Of a stretch of DNA of 64,000 nt, positions 25,196 through 34,449 are shown piece by piece (position 1 is the stretch's first letter; each line of letters opens with the position of its first letter). The stretch lies in the NCBI RefSeq assembly GCF_900089495.1, contig NZ_LT605203.1, positions 4,575,459 to 4,639,458 on the forward strand, written 5' to 3'. Made by a program: the position numbers and the translations under genes. Origin of the DNA: Thiomonas sp. X19 (GTDB taxonomy: Bacteria > Pseudomonadota > Gammaproteobacteria > Burkholderiales > Burkholderiaceae_C). The notes under the pieces are model-generated. The model ran no database searches, had not been told where the DNA came from, and was given only the letters and a program-made list of their open reading frames with translations.

Positions 25196-25756
25196 ATGCC
25201 AGCGAATCCTTACGCCCGCGATCTCCGAAAGGTCTCCGATCCGCTCAAGGACGAGACGCGAAAGGTACGCAAGACGCTGCTCGTTTGGTGTCTCGCCGCA
25301 GCAGCTATCACCCTTGGCCACCTGTTTCCTTCCGAGATCGCAGCCCTAGGAATGAAGGTTACGCCAGCAAATCACGCTGCGCTTTTGCTGTTGATGGCCG
25401 CGATCATCACCTACCATCTGCTCGCCTTTCTTGTTTACGCGTCCGCTGACTTTGCGTATTGGTATGTCAACCATAGAAGCACGGAGTGGGAAGACGACTC
25501 GGCTAACTATGAGGTCTATAAGGCTGAGCTTCTCTCCAAAGCAAAGCTATCTGAAGAAGACCGACAGTTCATGGAAGAGCATGAACGCAGGCTCGGTTCT
25601 CAATGGCGTGGCGAACCGGTCCGCATCTACATGCGAGTTCAAACCGCCATCCCGTATCTCTCGGTCGCACGTGCGCTCGTAGACTTTCTTCTTCCAGTCT
25701 TGGCCGGCGGCGCTGCCCTGTATCTACTTGTGGTGGCGGCTCGAGGTGCGCTCTAG
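25196..25756 (+). CDS. Hypothetical three-span membrane protein
   Basis: The 186-aa protein has hydrophobic segments at about residues 27-45 (LLVWCLAAAAITLGHLF), 60-92 (LLLLMAAIITYHLLAFLVYA) and 160-183 (LLPVLAGGAALYLLVVAA), with a charged central domain (EDRQFMEEHERRLGSQW). The ATG at 25196 follows the stem-loop after the HEPN-like gene by 18 nt. I do not recognise the family. Being directly downstream of a membrane-anchored HEPN-like gene, it could be its partner. Confidence 0.55.
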   Translation: MPANPYARDLRKVSDPLKDETRKVRKTLLVWCLAAAAITLGHLFPSEIAALGMKVTPANHAALLLLMAAIITYHLLAFLVYASADFAYWYVNHRSTEWEDDSANYEVYKAELLSKAKLSEEDRQFMEEHERRLGSQWRGEPVRIYMRVQTAIPYLSVARALVDFLLPVLAGGAALYLLVVAARGAL

Positions 25757-26110
25757 CCCTTCCGGAAGCAACAGCGCACGTTCGGGGTGCGCACAACGCA
25801 AAAGTCCGCTATCAAGCCCTGAGCAGGCGTATCCGCGCAATGGTCTGATCGACCGCTCAGGCCGACCTCCGGTCACCCGTCCAACGTCGGCACCTCGGCC
25901 ATGACCTAAGCAGCCTTCGCGGCAAGCGCTCCGGGGAGGGCTGCGCGGCTTCGGAAGAATGGCAATCACTATGTTGGTGACCGAGGCATTCGGCTCCGAT
26001 CATCGAAAGGAGGAGCACCATGAACTCAAGCGGTCCTGTGCTCCACGCGACCTTTGTCCCTCGGCCATCGAGCCCTAGGTAATGCACAGTCGGCGAAGGT
26101 AGCGACGGCC
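25757..26110. other. Stretch without a supportable gene
   Basis: About 350 bp. The only notable element is a strong ribosome binding site (AAAGGAGGAGCACC, ending at 26020) in front of an 18-codon frame (26021-26077) that stops at TAG, probably the stub of a lost gene. No repeats or promoters were convincing. Confidence 0.4.
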
Positions 26111-26542
26111 TCAGTCGATTATTTCCGCAGCGGGATTTGCCACCTCCCGGAACGCCCAAAAGTGACTGCCAAGAAAATTCCAGATTAATCCGAAGCTTGT
26201 TACGAAAATCTGAGCGATCCAATAATTTACATGGACTGCGTTGACTAAAATCGCCATTGATCCCGTATTTATTAACCAACCGATTCCCAAGACCATGAAG
26301 TAACGCGGTGCTGCGGAGCTATGACGTCTCGCACTTCGAAATGTGAATGCATGGTTCAGTCCATAGTTTGAAATTGAACCCAGGATATATCCTGCAGCAG
26401 AGGCATCGACTGGAGACCAATGCACCCACTCAACACCCAAGCCCAGGACAATGTATTGGATCGCTGTGCCAGACGCTCCGACAACCGCGAAGCGAACGAA
26501 ACGGCCACCAACGGCGAGCAGTGACACAGTCGAAATCTTCAT
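26111..26542 (-). CDS. GtrA-family membrane protein
   Basis: The 143-aa protein has four membrane spans and the GtrA/DPMS-associated signature: FVRFAVVGASGTAIQYIVL in span 1, YILGSISNYGLNHAFTFRS, and FGLIWNFLGSHFWAFRE at the end. GtrA proteins flip or help flip polyprenyl-phosphate-linked sugars for O-antigen or cell-wall glycosylation. No glycosyltransferase gene (gtrB-like) is adjacent, so it is an orphan here. It is the last gene of cargo block C and opposes the reading direction of the backbone. Confidence 0.85.
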   Translation of the reverse strand: MKISTVSLLAVGGRFVRFAVVGASGTAIQYIVLGLGVEWVHWSPVDASAAGYILGSISNYGLNHAFTFRSARRHSSAAPRYFMVLGIGWLINTGSMAILVNAVHVNYWIAQIFVTSFGLIWNFLGSHFWAFREVANPAAEIID

Positions 26543-26887
26543 GCGGATAGCTTACACCGCACGGTCCGATGCGCTCGGCCGCTCATATCCGCGGCGCCCC
26601 GCTTGTCTCGGTTTGAACCGCCCCGGGTTCAGCGGAAGCCGGTTGGGTTGACAGGCCAGGATGGCAGCCGCACAGGCCAGGGGGCCGTTGATCGCGGCGA
26701 CCGCTGCCTGGCGCATTGCTGCTGTCGGCGCGGGTTGCAGCCAGTGCCCGCTTCGGCCGAGGAGCTGTCTCCCAAGGACGAGGCTCGACCCCTAACGCCA
26801 GTACGGCGCGTCGTCCGATCGACGCGCCGCCGCCGGTGATGGCTTTCGATTGGAATCGATGGCGGGTTTGATCAGACTATGCACCAC
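26543..26887. other. Intergenic stretch before the primase module
   Basis: About 345 bp between the GtrA gene and motif copy 4. Short frames here look like chance. No promoter or repeat was identified apart from the dispersed motif at its right end. Confidence 0.5.
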
Positions 26888-26913
26888 CTGTCCCCACCCT
26901 GCAGAGTCAGGGC
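26888..26913 (+). promoter_or_regulatory. Dispersed module motif, copy 4 (abuts traC-like start)
   Basis: CTGTCCCCACCC-TGCAGAGTCAGGGC runs directly into the ATGGAC start codon at 26914, as at copy 2. In this version CCCTG and CAGGG form a small inverted repeat. Confidence 0.8.
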
Positions 26914-29442
26914 ATGGACACGACGCAGCTCACCCCTTTTCTCGATTTCGCCCGTCTGCACGATGTGCACATCGACCCGCAGCGTCTGCAGGTCGATGGC
27001 CGCATCCACCGCGCCGATGTCGGTGACTGCCCCAATGGCAGGAACGATGCCGCCTACCTGCTGCGGGAGGACGGCACCGGCTGGGTGACCAACTTCAAGG
27101 CCGAGGGCAAACCCATCGCCTTTCGCCCGGAACTGGCGCGCGAACACACGCCTGAAGAACAACAAAAGGCCGAAGCAGATCGCGCTGCCTGGCTGCAGCA
27201 ACGGGCCGAGCGCCAAAAGGCCGCCATCACCGACAGTCTGGCGCGCTGGGAAGCCGGCCATCCGCCGACCCACTTTCCCTACCTCCAAAACCCCGCACTG
27301 CCCACAGCCGGGCTGCGGCAGCACAGCGCGCAGTTGCTCGTGCCCATGCTCAAGCTTAGCGACGGCGAGCCCGAGTGGGTTGGCATGCAGCGTATCGCCT
27401 GGGCGGCGCCGGGCCAGTCTGCCGACAAGCGCTTCGTCGTTGGCACGCCGACACAGGGCGCTTTTGCCGTCATCCCCATCGAGGGCCAGGACGCCGAAGC
27501 GCCGCTGCGCGCCTTCGAGACCGCCAAAACCGCCCCCCATGTCGTGATGTGCGAGGGCATCGGCACCGCGCTGGCCATTCATCAAGCCACGGGTCTGCCC
27601 GTCATCGCCGCGCTCTCGGCGCAGAACCTGACCGAAGTGGCTAGAGCCTTGCACGATCAGGTGCAAGGCTGCGTGACCCTCTATGCCGACAACGACGGCG
27701 AACGGGCTGCGCACAAAGGGCAGATCAACGCCCTCAAAGCCGCCCGCATCCTCGGCGGCGCACGCACCGCCATCGCCCTACCCGCCAAACAGAACGGCGT
27801 CACGCCCCCCGGCTACGACGCCCGCGACCAACTCCGCGTAAGCGGGTCGGACGCGATCCGCAACACCCTGGATCGTGCCGTCCCGCCGTGGATTTTCCAG
27901 CGCAGCCATCCCGGCCTTGCGCTGCCCACCGGGCAAAGGCGCCGACCCTTGTCCCCCACTTCCCACCTCAAGCAGGAGAAACCGATGGAACCACAAGCTG
28001 ATACCGAACCGAAGCCGCACATCCCCTCCGATGAACCCGTCCGCGTCCAGCAAGCTGAGAGCCTGCAGCGAGCGGAGTTCGCCGACCTCAACGCCGCCCT
28101 GGAGCAAGTCGAGTCCGAACAGGAGTCGAAGCCACAACCAGAGCAACAGGAGACGGAGGTCAGCGAAGCACAAAAAGTAGAAGCCGCCTTGCTGAATGCC
28201 TGGCGCGAATCCGCCCAGCCCGCCCGCGAACAGCGCGCCAAGGACTGGCAGGACTTGAACGCCCAGCAGCAAGCCGCGCGGGAGTCTCTGTTCTCCATCC
28301 TCGCCCAGCAGCGCGCCGAAACCCTCAAGAGCGGCGGCGACCTCGATGTGCATGCGTTTGAAGCCGCCAAGCAGATCGAGCATCTGCAAAAAACCCAGGC
28401 CGCGGAACGCAAAACCTTGACCAGCAGTCTGCCGCTGCCGCCGACCCTGCGCGAGTTTCTGGAACCACGCGCCGAGCACGACCCCATCGCCTCCCGCCTG
28501 CTCGAACAAGAAAAAGCCCGCGACCCCGCGCAGGAAAGCATCCGCGGCCGCCGCATCGCCGCCGTCGAGCCCGAAGTGCTCGACGGTCTGACTCACGACA
28601 TCGAGGACGGCCCACCCAAAGCTGTGCACTACGCCCGCGACGGTGAGAAGGTCATGACCGACCGCGGCGAGCGCGTCGATCTCTACCACGTCGATGACCG
28701 CGAAATCGAGGCGGCGCTACGCCTGGCCGAGCAGAAGTACGACATGGACAAAGGCCTGCAGCTCACTGGCAGCCGCGAATTCCAAGAGCGCGCCGCCGAA
28801 ATCGCCGGGCGCATGGGCCTCAAAGTGCAGAACCCGGAACTGCAGCAGACCTGGCAGCTTGGCCGCCTGCAAACCCTGCAGAGCGAAGAACTGGGCGCCG
28901 ACACCCGGCTCACCGCCCCGGCGCGTGGGCAGGGCGCCATCGAGTCCGCCCGCCCCGATCGGATCGGCGATGGCCGAACCTACCCCGTGGACGCACAAGC
29001 CCTGCAGGCCGAGGCCCTGCTCGCCAAGCTCGACACCCAAGGCTTCGACGCCCTCGACCGCGCTTCGCGCTACCAGCCCCTGACGCCGGATCAACGCATC
29101 CAGTTGCAGGGTCACGATGAACAGACCCGCCTGATCGACGACAAGGATCGCCTCACCCCGCTGGGCCAGCAGGTGACCGAGCGCATGTGGGCCAAGATCG
29201 AAACCGAGCGCGAACAACTCCAACAGCAACTGCGCACCCGCAACATTGACGAGGAGCTGAAAAAACGCGAAGCGCAGGAACAAAAGCAGGAGCGCACCGA
29301 AGATAAGGCTCAAGAAAAGATCGTCGAACGCGAGATCGCCGCCCACGAGCGCGCCGAAGAACGCGAGGTCGAAGCGCCGCAGCGCCCACCCGTCAGACCA
29401 CGCCCCCGGCAACCCAGTCGCGACATGGGCCTAGGCGGCTGA
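26914..29442 (+). CDS. traC: TraC-like Toprim protein (primase-type) with C-terminal LPD7 domain
   Basis: The 842-aa protein has a zinc-ribbon/primase-type N terminus (HRADVGDCPNGRNDAAYLL), a Toprim domain at about residues 205-275 (VVMCEGIGTALAIHQATG, then VTLYADNDGERA), a linker, and a long Glu/Gln-rich C-terminal part with an LPD7-type domain (VHYARDGEKVMTDRGER, IEAALRLAEQKYD, REFQERAAEIAGRMG). Plasmid primases such as RP4 TraC prime the transferred strand in the recipient. An in-frame ATG at 27985 with AGGAG 6 nt upstream could start a separate 485-aa C-terminal product. The start codon at 26914 lies right after motif copy 4. Confidence 0.8.
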   Translation: MDTTQLTPFLDFARLHDVHIDPQRLQVDGRIHRADVGDCPNGRNDAAYLLREDGTGWVTNFKAEGKPIAFRPELAREHTPEEQQKAEADRAAWLQQRAERQKAAITDSLARWEAGHPPTHFPYLQNPALPTAGLRQHSAQLLVPMLKLSDGEPEWVGMQRIAWAAPGQSADKRFVVGTPTQGAFAVIPIEGQDAEAPLRAFETAKTAPHVVMCEGIGTALAIHQATGLPVIAALSAQNLTEVARALHDQVQGCVTLYADNDGERAAHKGQINALKAARILGGARTAIALPAKQNGVTPPGYDARDQLRVSGSDAIRNTLDRAVPPWIFQRSHPGLALPTGQRRRPLSPTSHLKQEKPMEPQADTEPKPHIPSDEPVRVQQAESLQRAEFADLNAALEQVESEQESKPQPEQQETEVSEAQKVEAALLNAWRESAQPAREQRAKDWQDLNAQQQAARESLFSILAQQRAETLKSGGDLDVHAFEAAKQIEHLQKTQAAERKTLTSSLPLPPTLREFLEPRAEHDPIASRLLEQEKARDPAQESIRGRRIAAVEPEVLDGLTHDIEDGPPKAVHYARDGEKVMTDRGERVDLYHVDDREIEAALRLAEQKYDMDKGLQLTGSREFQERAAEIAGRMGLKVQNPELQQTWQLGRLQTLQSEELGADTRLTAPARGQGAIESARPDRIGDGRTYPVDAQALQAEALLAKLDTQGFDALDRASRYQPLTPDQRIQLQGHDEQTRLIDDKDRLTPLGQQVTERMWAKIETEREQLQQQLRTRNIDEELKKREAQEQKQERTEDKAQEKIVEREIAAHERAEEREVEAPQRPPVRPRPRQPSRDMGLGG

Positions 29443-29447
29443 GCCTC

Positions 29448-29500
29448 CTGTCCCCACGCCGCAGAGTCAGGACAGGGCGTCTCGCTTCGACGCCCTGTCC
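29448..29500 (+). promoter_or_regulatory. Dispersed module motif, copy 5, with 12-bp hairpin
   Basis: CTGTCCCCACGC-CGCAGAGTCAGG is followed by a perfect 12-bp stem, GGACAGGGCGTC (29470-29481) and GACGCCCTGTCC (29489-29500), with a 7-nt loop. The first arm overlaps the end of the motif. No T-run follows; the ribosome binding site AGGAG of the next gene lies 10 nt further on. Confidence 0.85.
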
Positions 29501-29521
29501 GATCCATCACAGGAGTCCGTC

Positions 29522-29674
29522 ATGCAAACCCCGCAAACCCCCGAAACCCCAGCAGTCGCCCCTGAAGGCGACACGGCTGAATTCGAGTCCCTCTCCGTCC
29601 CCGATCGAGCCACCGCCGAAGCGCTCGGCGCCGACATCGAAGACGACACGGACTTGGAGGCCGATCATGGCTGA
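29522..29674 (+). CDS. Small acidic protein, coupled to ardC-like gene
   Basis: A 50-codon frame (MQTPQTPETPAVAPEGD... ending TDLEADHG) has AGGAG 6 nt before its ATG and overlaps the start of the next gene by 8 nt. It is acidic and Pro/Thr-rich, with no recognisable family. It is the first gene after motif copy 5, so it may be a coupling leader peptide or a small anti-restriction-like protein; both are guesses. Confidence 0.55.
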   Translation: MQTPQTPETPAVAPEGDTAEFESLSVPDRATAEALGADIEDDTDLEADHG

Positions 29675-32336
29675 GACCAAACCCGACCAAGCCAAACCGC
29701 CGCGCGACCTGCGCCAGGAACTCACCGACAAACTCGTCCAGACGCTGGAGCAGGGCCAGATTCCTTGGAACAAGCCCTGGGCCGCGCTTCGAAGCGGCTT
29801 GCCGCGCAATATGGAAACCGGCAGGGAGTACCGCGGCGGCAACCGCCTCATGCTGATGCTGGAGCAGGCCGACCGCGGCTACACCGATCCGCGCTACGGC
29901 ACCGTCAAGCAGGTCAACGCCCTGGGCGGACGCGTCAAGAAGGGCGAACACGGCCTACCCGTAGAACTGTGGAAAGAGCAGCCCTTCTATCAGCGCAAGG
30001 ACATCAGCGTGACGCTCAACGGCATGCGTGTGAAGGTGTTCGGCGAAAAGAATGGCAGTGCGGAGGTCGGCATGCCGACCGACAAGGACGCCACCCTGCG
30101 CGTCAAGACCACCGATCTGCGCGTGCAGCGCCACACCGAACAAGGCCCCCAACATCTGAGCTGGGACAAGGCGCGCGAGCTCGACACCTGGACTTCTCGC
30201 GTCCACACCGTGTTCAACGTCGCGCAATGCGAGGGGCTGAAGATCGAGCCTCTGGCCCCTGCGCCGAACTTCGATCCGGTGGCGCGGGGCGAATCTCTCA
30301 AGGCCGCCATGGCGCGCGATGGACTCAGCTACGGCGAGCATCCCGAACACGCCTTCTATTCGCCCAAGCGCGACCAGGTGGTACTCCCCCCGCGTGGCGC
30401 CTTCAATTCCGAGCTGGGCAACGAGGAGGGCGCAGCGCGCTACTACGGCACCTTGCTGCATGAGATCGGCCATGCCACCGGCGCAGCACACCGTCTGAAC
30501 CGCGAAGGCATCACCGGCGGTCATCGCTTCGGCTCGGAGGGCTATGCCAAAGAGGAACTGCGCGCCGAGATGTTCAGCCTATTCGCCGCCGCCCAGACCG
30601 GCATTCCGCATGACGCCGAACGCCACGCCGCCTACGTCCAAGATTGGGCCAAGGTGCTCAAGAACGACAAGAACGAAATCTTCCGGGCTGCCGCGGAAGC
30701 GGGCAAGGCGGTGGACTACGTGCTCGCCAAAGAGCAGTCCCTGCAGGTCACGCAGGAACGCCAGGCCTCAGTCGAGGTGGCGGCGCGGGCGGCTGACTCT
30801 GCACCACTGCCCGAGGCAATTCCTCGCGATGCGCGGTCGGTGTTCTGGCGCAAGGTCGAGAATGTCGAGCACATTTGCGAGGAGGGCGGTGACCGCGACG
30901 CAAACAAAATCCGCGTGACCGACGCGCAGAATCTGTCGGTCGCCGAATATGACCAGTTCACGCGCAATTTTTTCGAGCCGCAACCGTGGCTTGCGGGCAA
31001 GGGTGGCGTGGAGAACGGCGACACGCGCCTGGTCGTCGAGGTGACGGCAAAGGACCGCCAGACCCTGCATATCGATCCGCAAGGGTATGACTACGCCCGG
31101 TATGTCGGCATCCCGGAAGCGGCTGTGGGCCGCGTGCTCGGCGCCCGGTCGTTTGTCACGGCAGAACGCGCGCCGGAGCAAGACAATCTCAAAGCTGTCG
31201 AGATTGACGCGCCCGCGCATTGGGGCAGCGCCCTGGTCAACCGCGACGAAAGCGGGCTGGGCGAGAGCGAAGCCGCCTGCGCCAAGGATTGGGTCGAAAA
31301 ACAGGGCGTCGGTTATCCGGTGTCCATGTCCGATCCCTTCATGGGCCGGCATGAAGGCTTGCTCACCGAGATGGCAACCTATTCTTTCCTGGTGCCGCAA
31401 AAAGACATCGGCCCGAGCGTGGACGGCGGGCTGAATCCAGAGGCAGGCAAACCCACTGGAAAACCGCCGACCCTGCATGACGCCTTGGAAGCCAACGGCT
31501 GGAAATCCACCCCTCATGGGTCTTATGAAAAGACCTTCCTGCTGGACAAGGACAGGAACAAGGGCGGCGAGTTCACGCGCGGCCAGGGAACTGTCGAGAA
31601 AATCATGACCGCCAAAAGATGGGCCGCCGGGTTTGTCATCCAGCATGGATGGGATGACATCCCCGTTCCCGTGAAGGCCGGTCTCTCACCAACGCAGGCT
31701 GTTGCGGAACTCGATCAAGCGGCAAAACAGCGACTGCGATCAGAGCATGCCGATCTGGGCATCACCGCCATTCGTGGCAAGGGTGAGCCAGACCCGGCAG
31801 CAGAGCTGAAGGCGACTTGGACTGAGAAGGGCGTCTCCGCTGAACGCCAGGCCGAGATGCTTGCGCAGATCGAGGTGAAAGCGCAACCCGGCGCGCGGGT
31901 TGGCCCGTTCATCGTCGGCGGGCATGCTGAGCAGCCCAGCGCCTACGAAAAGGCCGTCCAGACCTTCGTGAGCGGCGGCGGCAATGAGAAGGATGCCCGC
32001 CGCATCCTGGACGATGTGTTGCTGAGCGATTTCAGCGACAAAAACCTGCCCAAGGCGCTTGAATTCCACGGCTTCGCCAAGCCGCACGAGGCCGACAAGC
32101 TCGCCACGGCCATCATCACCGAAGAAAACCGCAAGGTTCTCGCCAAGGAAGACCGCAAGGCCTCTGAGTACCAGGCGATGACGCAGGCTGAGCAGGGGAC
32201 AGGCAAGGACAAGTCCGGAGCGTCTGATCGATCCGCCGAGAAACTGGCCGAACCGCCCGAGGCTGACAAACCTGAACGCCCGGCTCGCCCTCGTCTGCGC
32301 CAGACCCACCGCAAGGCCGCGGCGATGGAACGCTGA
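29667..32336 (+). CDS. ArdC-like antirestriction/zincin protein with long C-terminal extension
   Basis: The 889-aa protein starts with an ArdC-type ssDNA-binding domain (LRQELTDKLVQTLEQGQIPW, YRGGNRLMLM) and a zincin-like domain with LLHEIGHATGAAHRL; HEIGH is at about residues 265-269. ArdC of plasmid pSa protects incoming ssDNA from degradation and restriction. About 550 further residues follow, with ALEANGWKSTPHGSYEKTF-like and GPFIVGG segments typical of large polyvalent transfer proteins. ArdC itself is only about 300 aa, so this is an extended version, probably delivered with or expressed early after transfer. It lies between the primase and coupling-protein genes. Confidence 0.8.
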   Translation: MAETKPDQAKPPRDLRQELTDKLVQTLEQGQIPWNKPWAALRSGLPRNMETGREYRGGNRLMLMLEQADRGYTDPRYGTVKQVNALGGRVKKGEHGLPVELWKEQPFYQRKDISVTLNGMRVKVFGEKNGSAEVGMPTDKDATLRVKTTDLRVQRHTEQGPQHLSWDKARELDTWTSRVHTVFNVAQCEGLKIEPLAPAPNFDPVARGESLKAAMARDGLSYGEHPEHAFYSPKRDQVVLPPRGAFNSELGNEEGAARYYGTLLHEIGHATGAAHRLNREGITGGHRFGSEGYAKEELRAEMFSLFAAAQTGIPHDAERHAAYVQDWAKVLKNDKNEIFRAAAEAGKAVDYVLAKEQSLQVTQERQASVEVAARAADSAPLPEAIPRDARSVFWRKVENVEHICEEGGDRDANKIRVTDAQNLSVAEYDQFTRNFFEPQPWLAGKGGVENGDTRLVVEVTAKDRQTLHIDPQGYDYARYVGIPEAAVGRVLGARSFVTAERAPEQDNLKAVEIDAPAHWGSALVNRDESGLGESEAACAKDWVEKQGVGYPVSMSDPFMGRHEGLLTEMATYSFLVPQKDIGPSVDGGLNPEAGKPTGKPPTLHDALEANGWKSTPHGSYEKTFLLDKDRNKGGEFTRGQGTVEKIMTAKRWAAGFVIQHGWDDIPVPVKAGLSPTQAVAELDQAAKQRLRSEHADLGITAIRGKGEPDPAAELKATWTEKGVSAERQAEMLAQIEVKAQPGARVGPFIVGGHAEQPSAYEKAVQTFVSGGGNEKDARRILDDVLLSDFSDKNLPKALEFHGFAKPHEADKLATAIITEENRKVLAKEDRKASEYQAMTQAEQGTGKDKSGASDRSAEKLAEPPEADKPERPARPRLRQTHRKAAAMER

Positions 32337-32477
32337 ACCCAGCAGCCCAGCGGCAGGTGGCGCAAAACAGCCGCAGCGCGCGACCGGATTCCTTCCCCCT
32401 GTTGGCGATCCTTGCCGGGGCGCGCGCCGCCTGGCCCACGTCACGGGCCGCCCCCAACTTTTCGAGGCAGCACGACC

Positions 32478-34409
32478 ATGAGCAACGCATCCGAAGCCAT
32501 CTACCACATCCCCAAGGCGCAGAAAGACATCACCCGCTTCGTCTGGACGGGTCTGGGCCTGTTCATCATCATCGTGCTGCTGTCCACCTGGGCCGCCACC
32601 GAATACGCCGCCTGGGGTTTCGGTTTCACCCCGGCGCTGGGCGCGCCCATGATCCCGCCGTGGCTCTACGCCCCCTATGACATCCTGATCTGGACCTTCA
32701 AATACAACCGCATCGAATACGGCCAGTCCGTGCTAGACATCCTGGAACGCGCCCACCTCATCATGGGCGTCGGCGGTTTCCTCTCCCTGGTGCTGCCCGT
32801 GGGCATCGCCTACCGACGTTCGCGCAAAGCTGACGCCGAACGCAATGACCTGCATGGCTCGGCCCACTGGGCCGCCGCCCCGGAAGTCGCCGCCGCCGGC
32901 ATCCTGCCCGACGACAAGAACAAGGGCGGGGTGCTGTTTGGCGCCTGGACCGACGGCCAGCAGGTGCGCTACCTGCGGCACAAAGGGCCGGAACACATGA
33001 TGGTGTTCGCGCCCACCCGCTCCGGCAAGGGCGTGGGCATCGTCATCCCCACCTTGCTGAACTGGGATCAGTCCGTCCTGGTACATGACATCAAGGGCGA
33101 GAACTGGGCACTGACCAGCGGCTTTCGCGAGAAGGTGCTGGGCCATCGCGCCATCAAGTTCGACCCGACATCCCCCGATTCCGCCCGCTTCAACCCCTTG
33201 CAGGAAATCCGCATGGACGGCAATCTGGTCAAGGACGTGCAGAACATCGCCACCATGATCGTCGATCCCGACGGCAAGGGCCTGAACGACCACTGGGCCA
33301 AGACCGGCTTCGATCTCATGACCGGGGTGGTGCTGTTCGTCCTGCTCTATTGGGACGGCAAAGGCCCGGACGCCCGCTTGCGCTGCCTGCACACCGTGCA
33401 GGCCATCCTCTCTGACGGCGGCCCGATCCGCGAGATCGCCAAAGAAGCAGCCGAGCGCAACCAGGCCGAAGACGCTGAGCCGATGGAAGGCTCGCAGGCC
33501 GTGATGACCTATATCCGCGATGTCGCCCTGGAAAAAGGCGCGCAGAGCGCCGACACGCACGCCCGCACCGGCTGGGCCGCCGTGGCGCAGGCCAGCCAGT
33601 CCTTTCTGAACAAGGCGCCGAACGAAGCCTCGGGCGTGCTGTCCACCGCGCTGTCCTTTCTCTCGCTCTACCGCGATCCCATCGTCGCCGACAACACCCG
33701 CGTCTCCGACTTCACCCTGGAAAGCATCATGGGCGGCGCCGACGTGGACGGCAAGCCCGAAACCAGGAAGACGGCGCTGTATCTTGTGGTGCCCCCCAGC
33801 GACAAGGACCGCCTCAAGCCCCTGCTGCGTCTGGTCATCAATCAGGTGGTGCGGCGGCTGACCGAAGGCATGGACTTCGACGTCGGCGGGGCGAGCAAGA
33901 GCCGCTACCCGCACAAACTCCTGCTGCTGCTCGACGAATTCCCCAGCCTGGGCAAACTCGACATCTTCCAGGAGGCGCTGGCCTTCATCGCGGGCTACGG
34001 CCTCAAGGCGCTGCTCATCGTGCAGGACTTGAGCCAGCTCTTTGCCGCCTACGGCAAGGATGAGTCCATCATCAGCAACTGCCACATCCGCGTGGCCTAC
34101 GCCCCGAACAAGATCGAGACGGCCGAGCTGCTCTCCAAGATGGCCGGTCAGGCTACTGTCAGTCACACCCAGCGGCAATACAGCGGCAACCGGCTGGCCG
34201 TGGTGCTGCAGAACGTCAACACCAACGAGCAGATCGTGCAGCGCCCGCTGCTCACCCCCGACGAGTGCATGCGCCTGCCGCCCGACGATGAACTGGTCTT
34301 CGTCGCAGGGCATGCCCCCGTCTACTGCCAGAAGATCAAGTATTACCAGGACGCGGCGCTGGCTGAGCGCATCAAGCTCGGGGCAGCGGCGAGCACGGGC
34401 AGGCAATGA
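32478..34409 (+). CDS. traG: TraG/VirD4 coupling protein
   Basis: The 643-aa protein has two N-terminal membrane spans (GLGLFIIIVLLSTWAATEY and IMGVGGFLSLVLPVGIAY) and a cytoplasmic ATPase. Walker A is APTRSGKGVG (about residues 178-187) and Walker B is LLLLLDEFPSLGKL. A Q-S-F-L-N-K segment and VVPPSDKDRLKPLLR are typical of TraG. It links the relaxosome at oriT to the secretion channel. ATG at 32478 gives a normal N terminus. The 141 bp between it and the ardC-like gene contain no dispersed motif, unlike other module starts. Confidence 0.95.
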   Translation: MSNASEAIYHIPKAQKDITRFVWTGLGLFIIIVLLSTWAATEYAAWGFGFTPALGAPMIPPWLYAPYDILIWTFKYNRIEYGQSVLDILERAHLIMGVGGFLSLVLPVGIAYRRSRKADAERNDLHGSAHWAAAPEVAAAGILPDDKNKGGVLFGAWTDGQQVRYLRHKGPEHMMVFAPTRSGKGVGIVIPTLLNWDQSVLVHDIKGENWALTSGFREKVLGHRAIKFDPTSPDSARFNPLQEIRMDGNLVKDVQNIATMIVDPDGKGLNDHWAKTGFDLMTGVVLFVLLYWDGKGPDARLRCLHTVQAILSDGGPIREIAKEAAERNQAEDAEPMEGSQAVMTYIRDVALEKGAQSADTHARTGWAAVAQASQSFLNKAPNEASGVLSTALSFLSLYRDPIVADNTRVSDFTLESIMGGADVDGKPETRKTALYLVVPPSDKDRLKPLLRLVINQVVRRLTEGMDFDVGGASKSRYPHKLLLLLDEFPSLGKLDIFQEALAFIAGYGLKALLIVQDLSQLFAAYGKDESIISNCHIRVAYAPNKIETAELLSKMAGQATVSHTQRQYSGNRLAVVLQNVNTNEQIVQRPLLTPDECMRLPPDDELVFVAGHAPVYCQKIKYYQDAALAERIKLGAAASTGRQ

Positions 34410-34411
34410 AA

Positions 34412-34427
34412 GTCCAATAAAATGGAC
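34412..34427. promoter_or_regulatory. Palindromic operator with -10-like hexamer before hipB
   Basis: GTCCA-N6-TGGAC lies 22 bp upstream of the hipB start. A TAAAAT -10-like hexamer (34418-34423) is inside it. This fits autorepression by the HTH protein, as for E. coli HipB, although the sequence differs. Confidence 0.5.
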
Positions 34428-34449
34428 AAAATAAAAGAAATACAGCATC

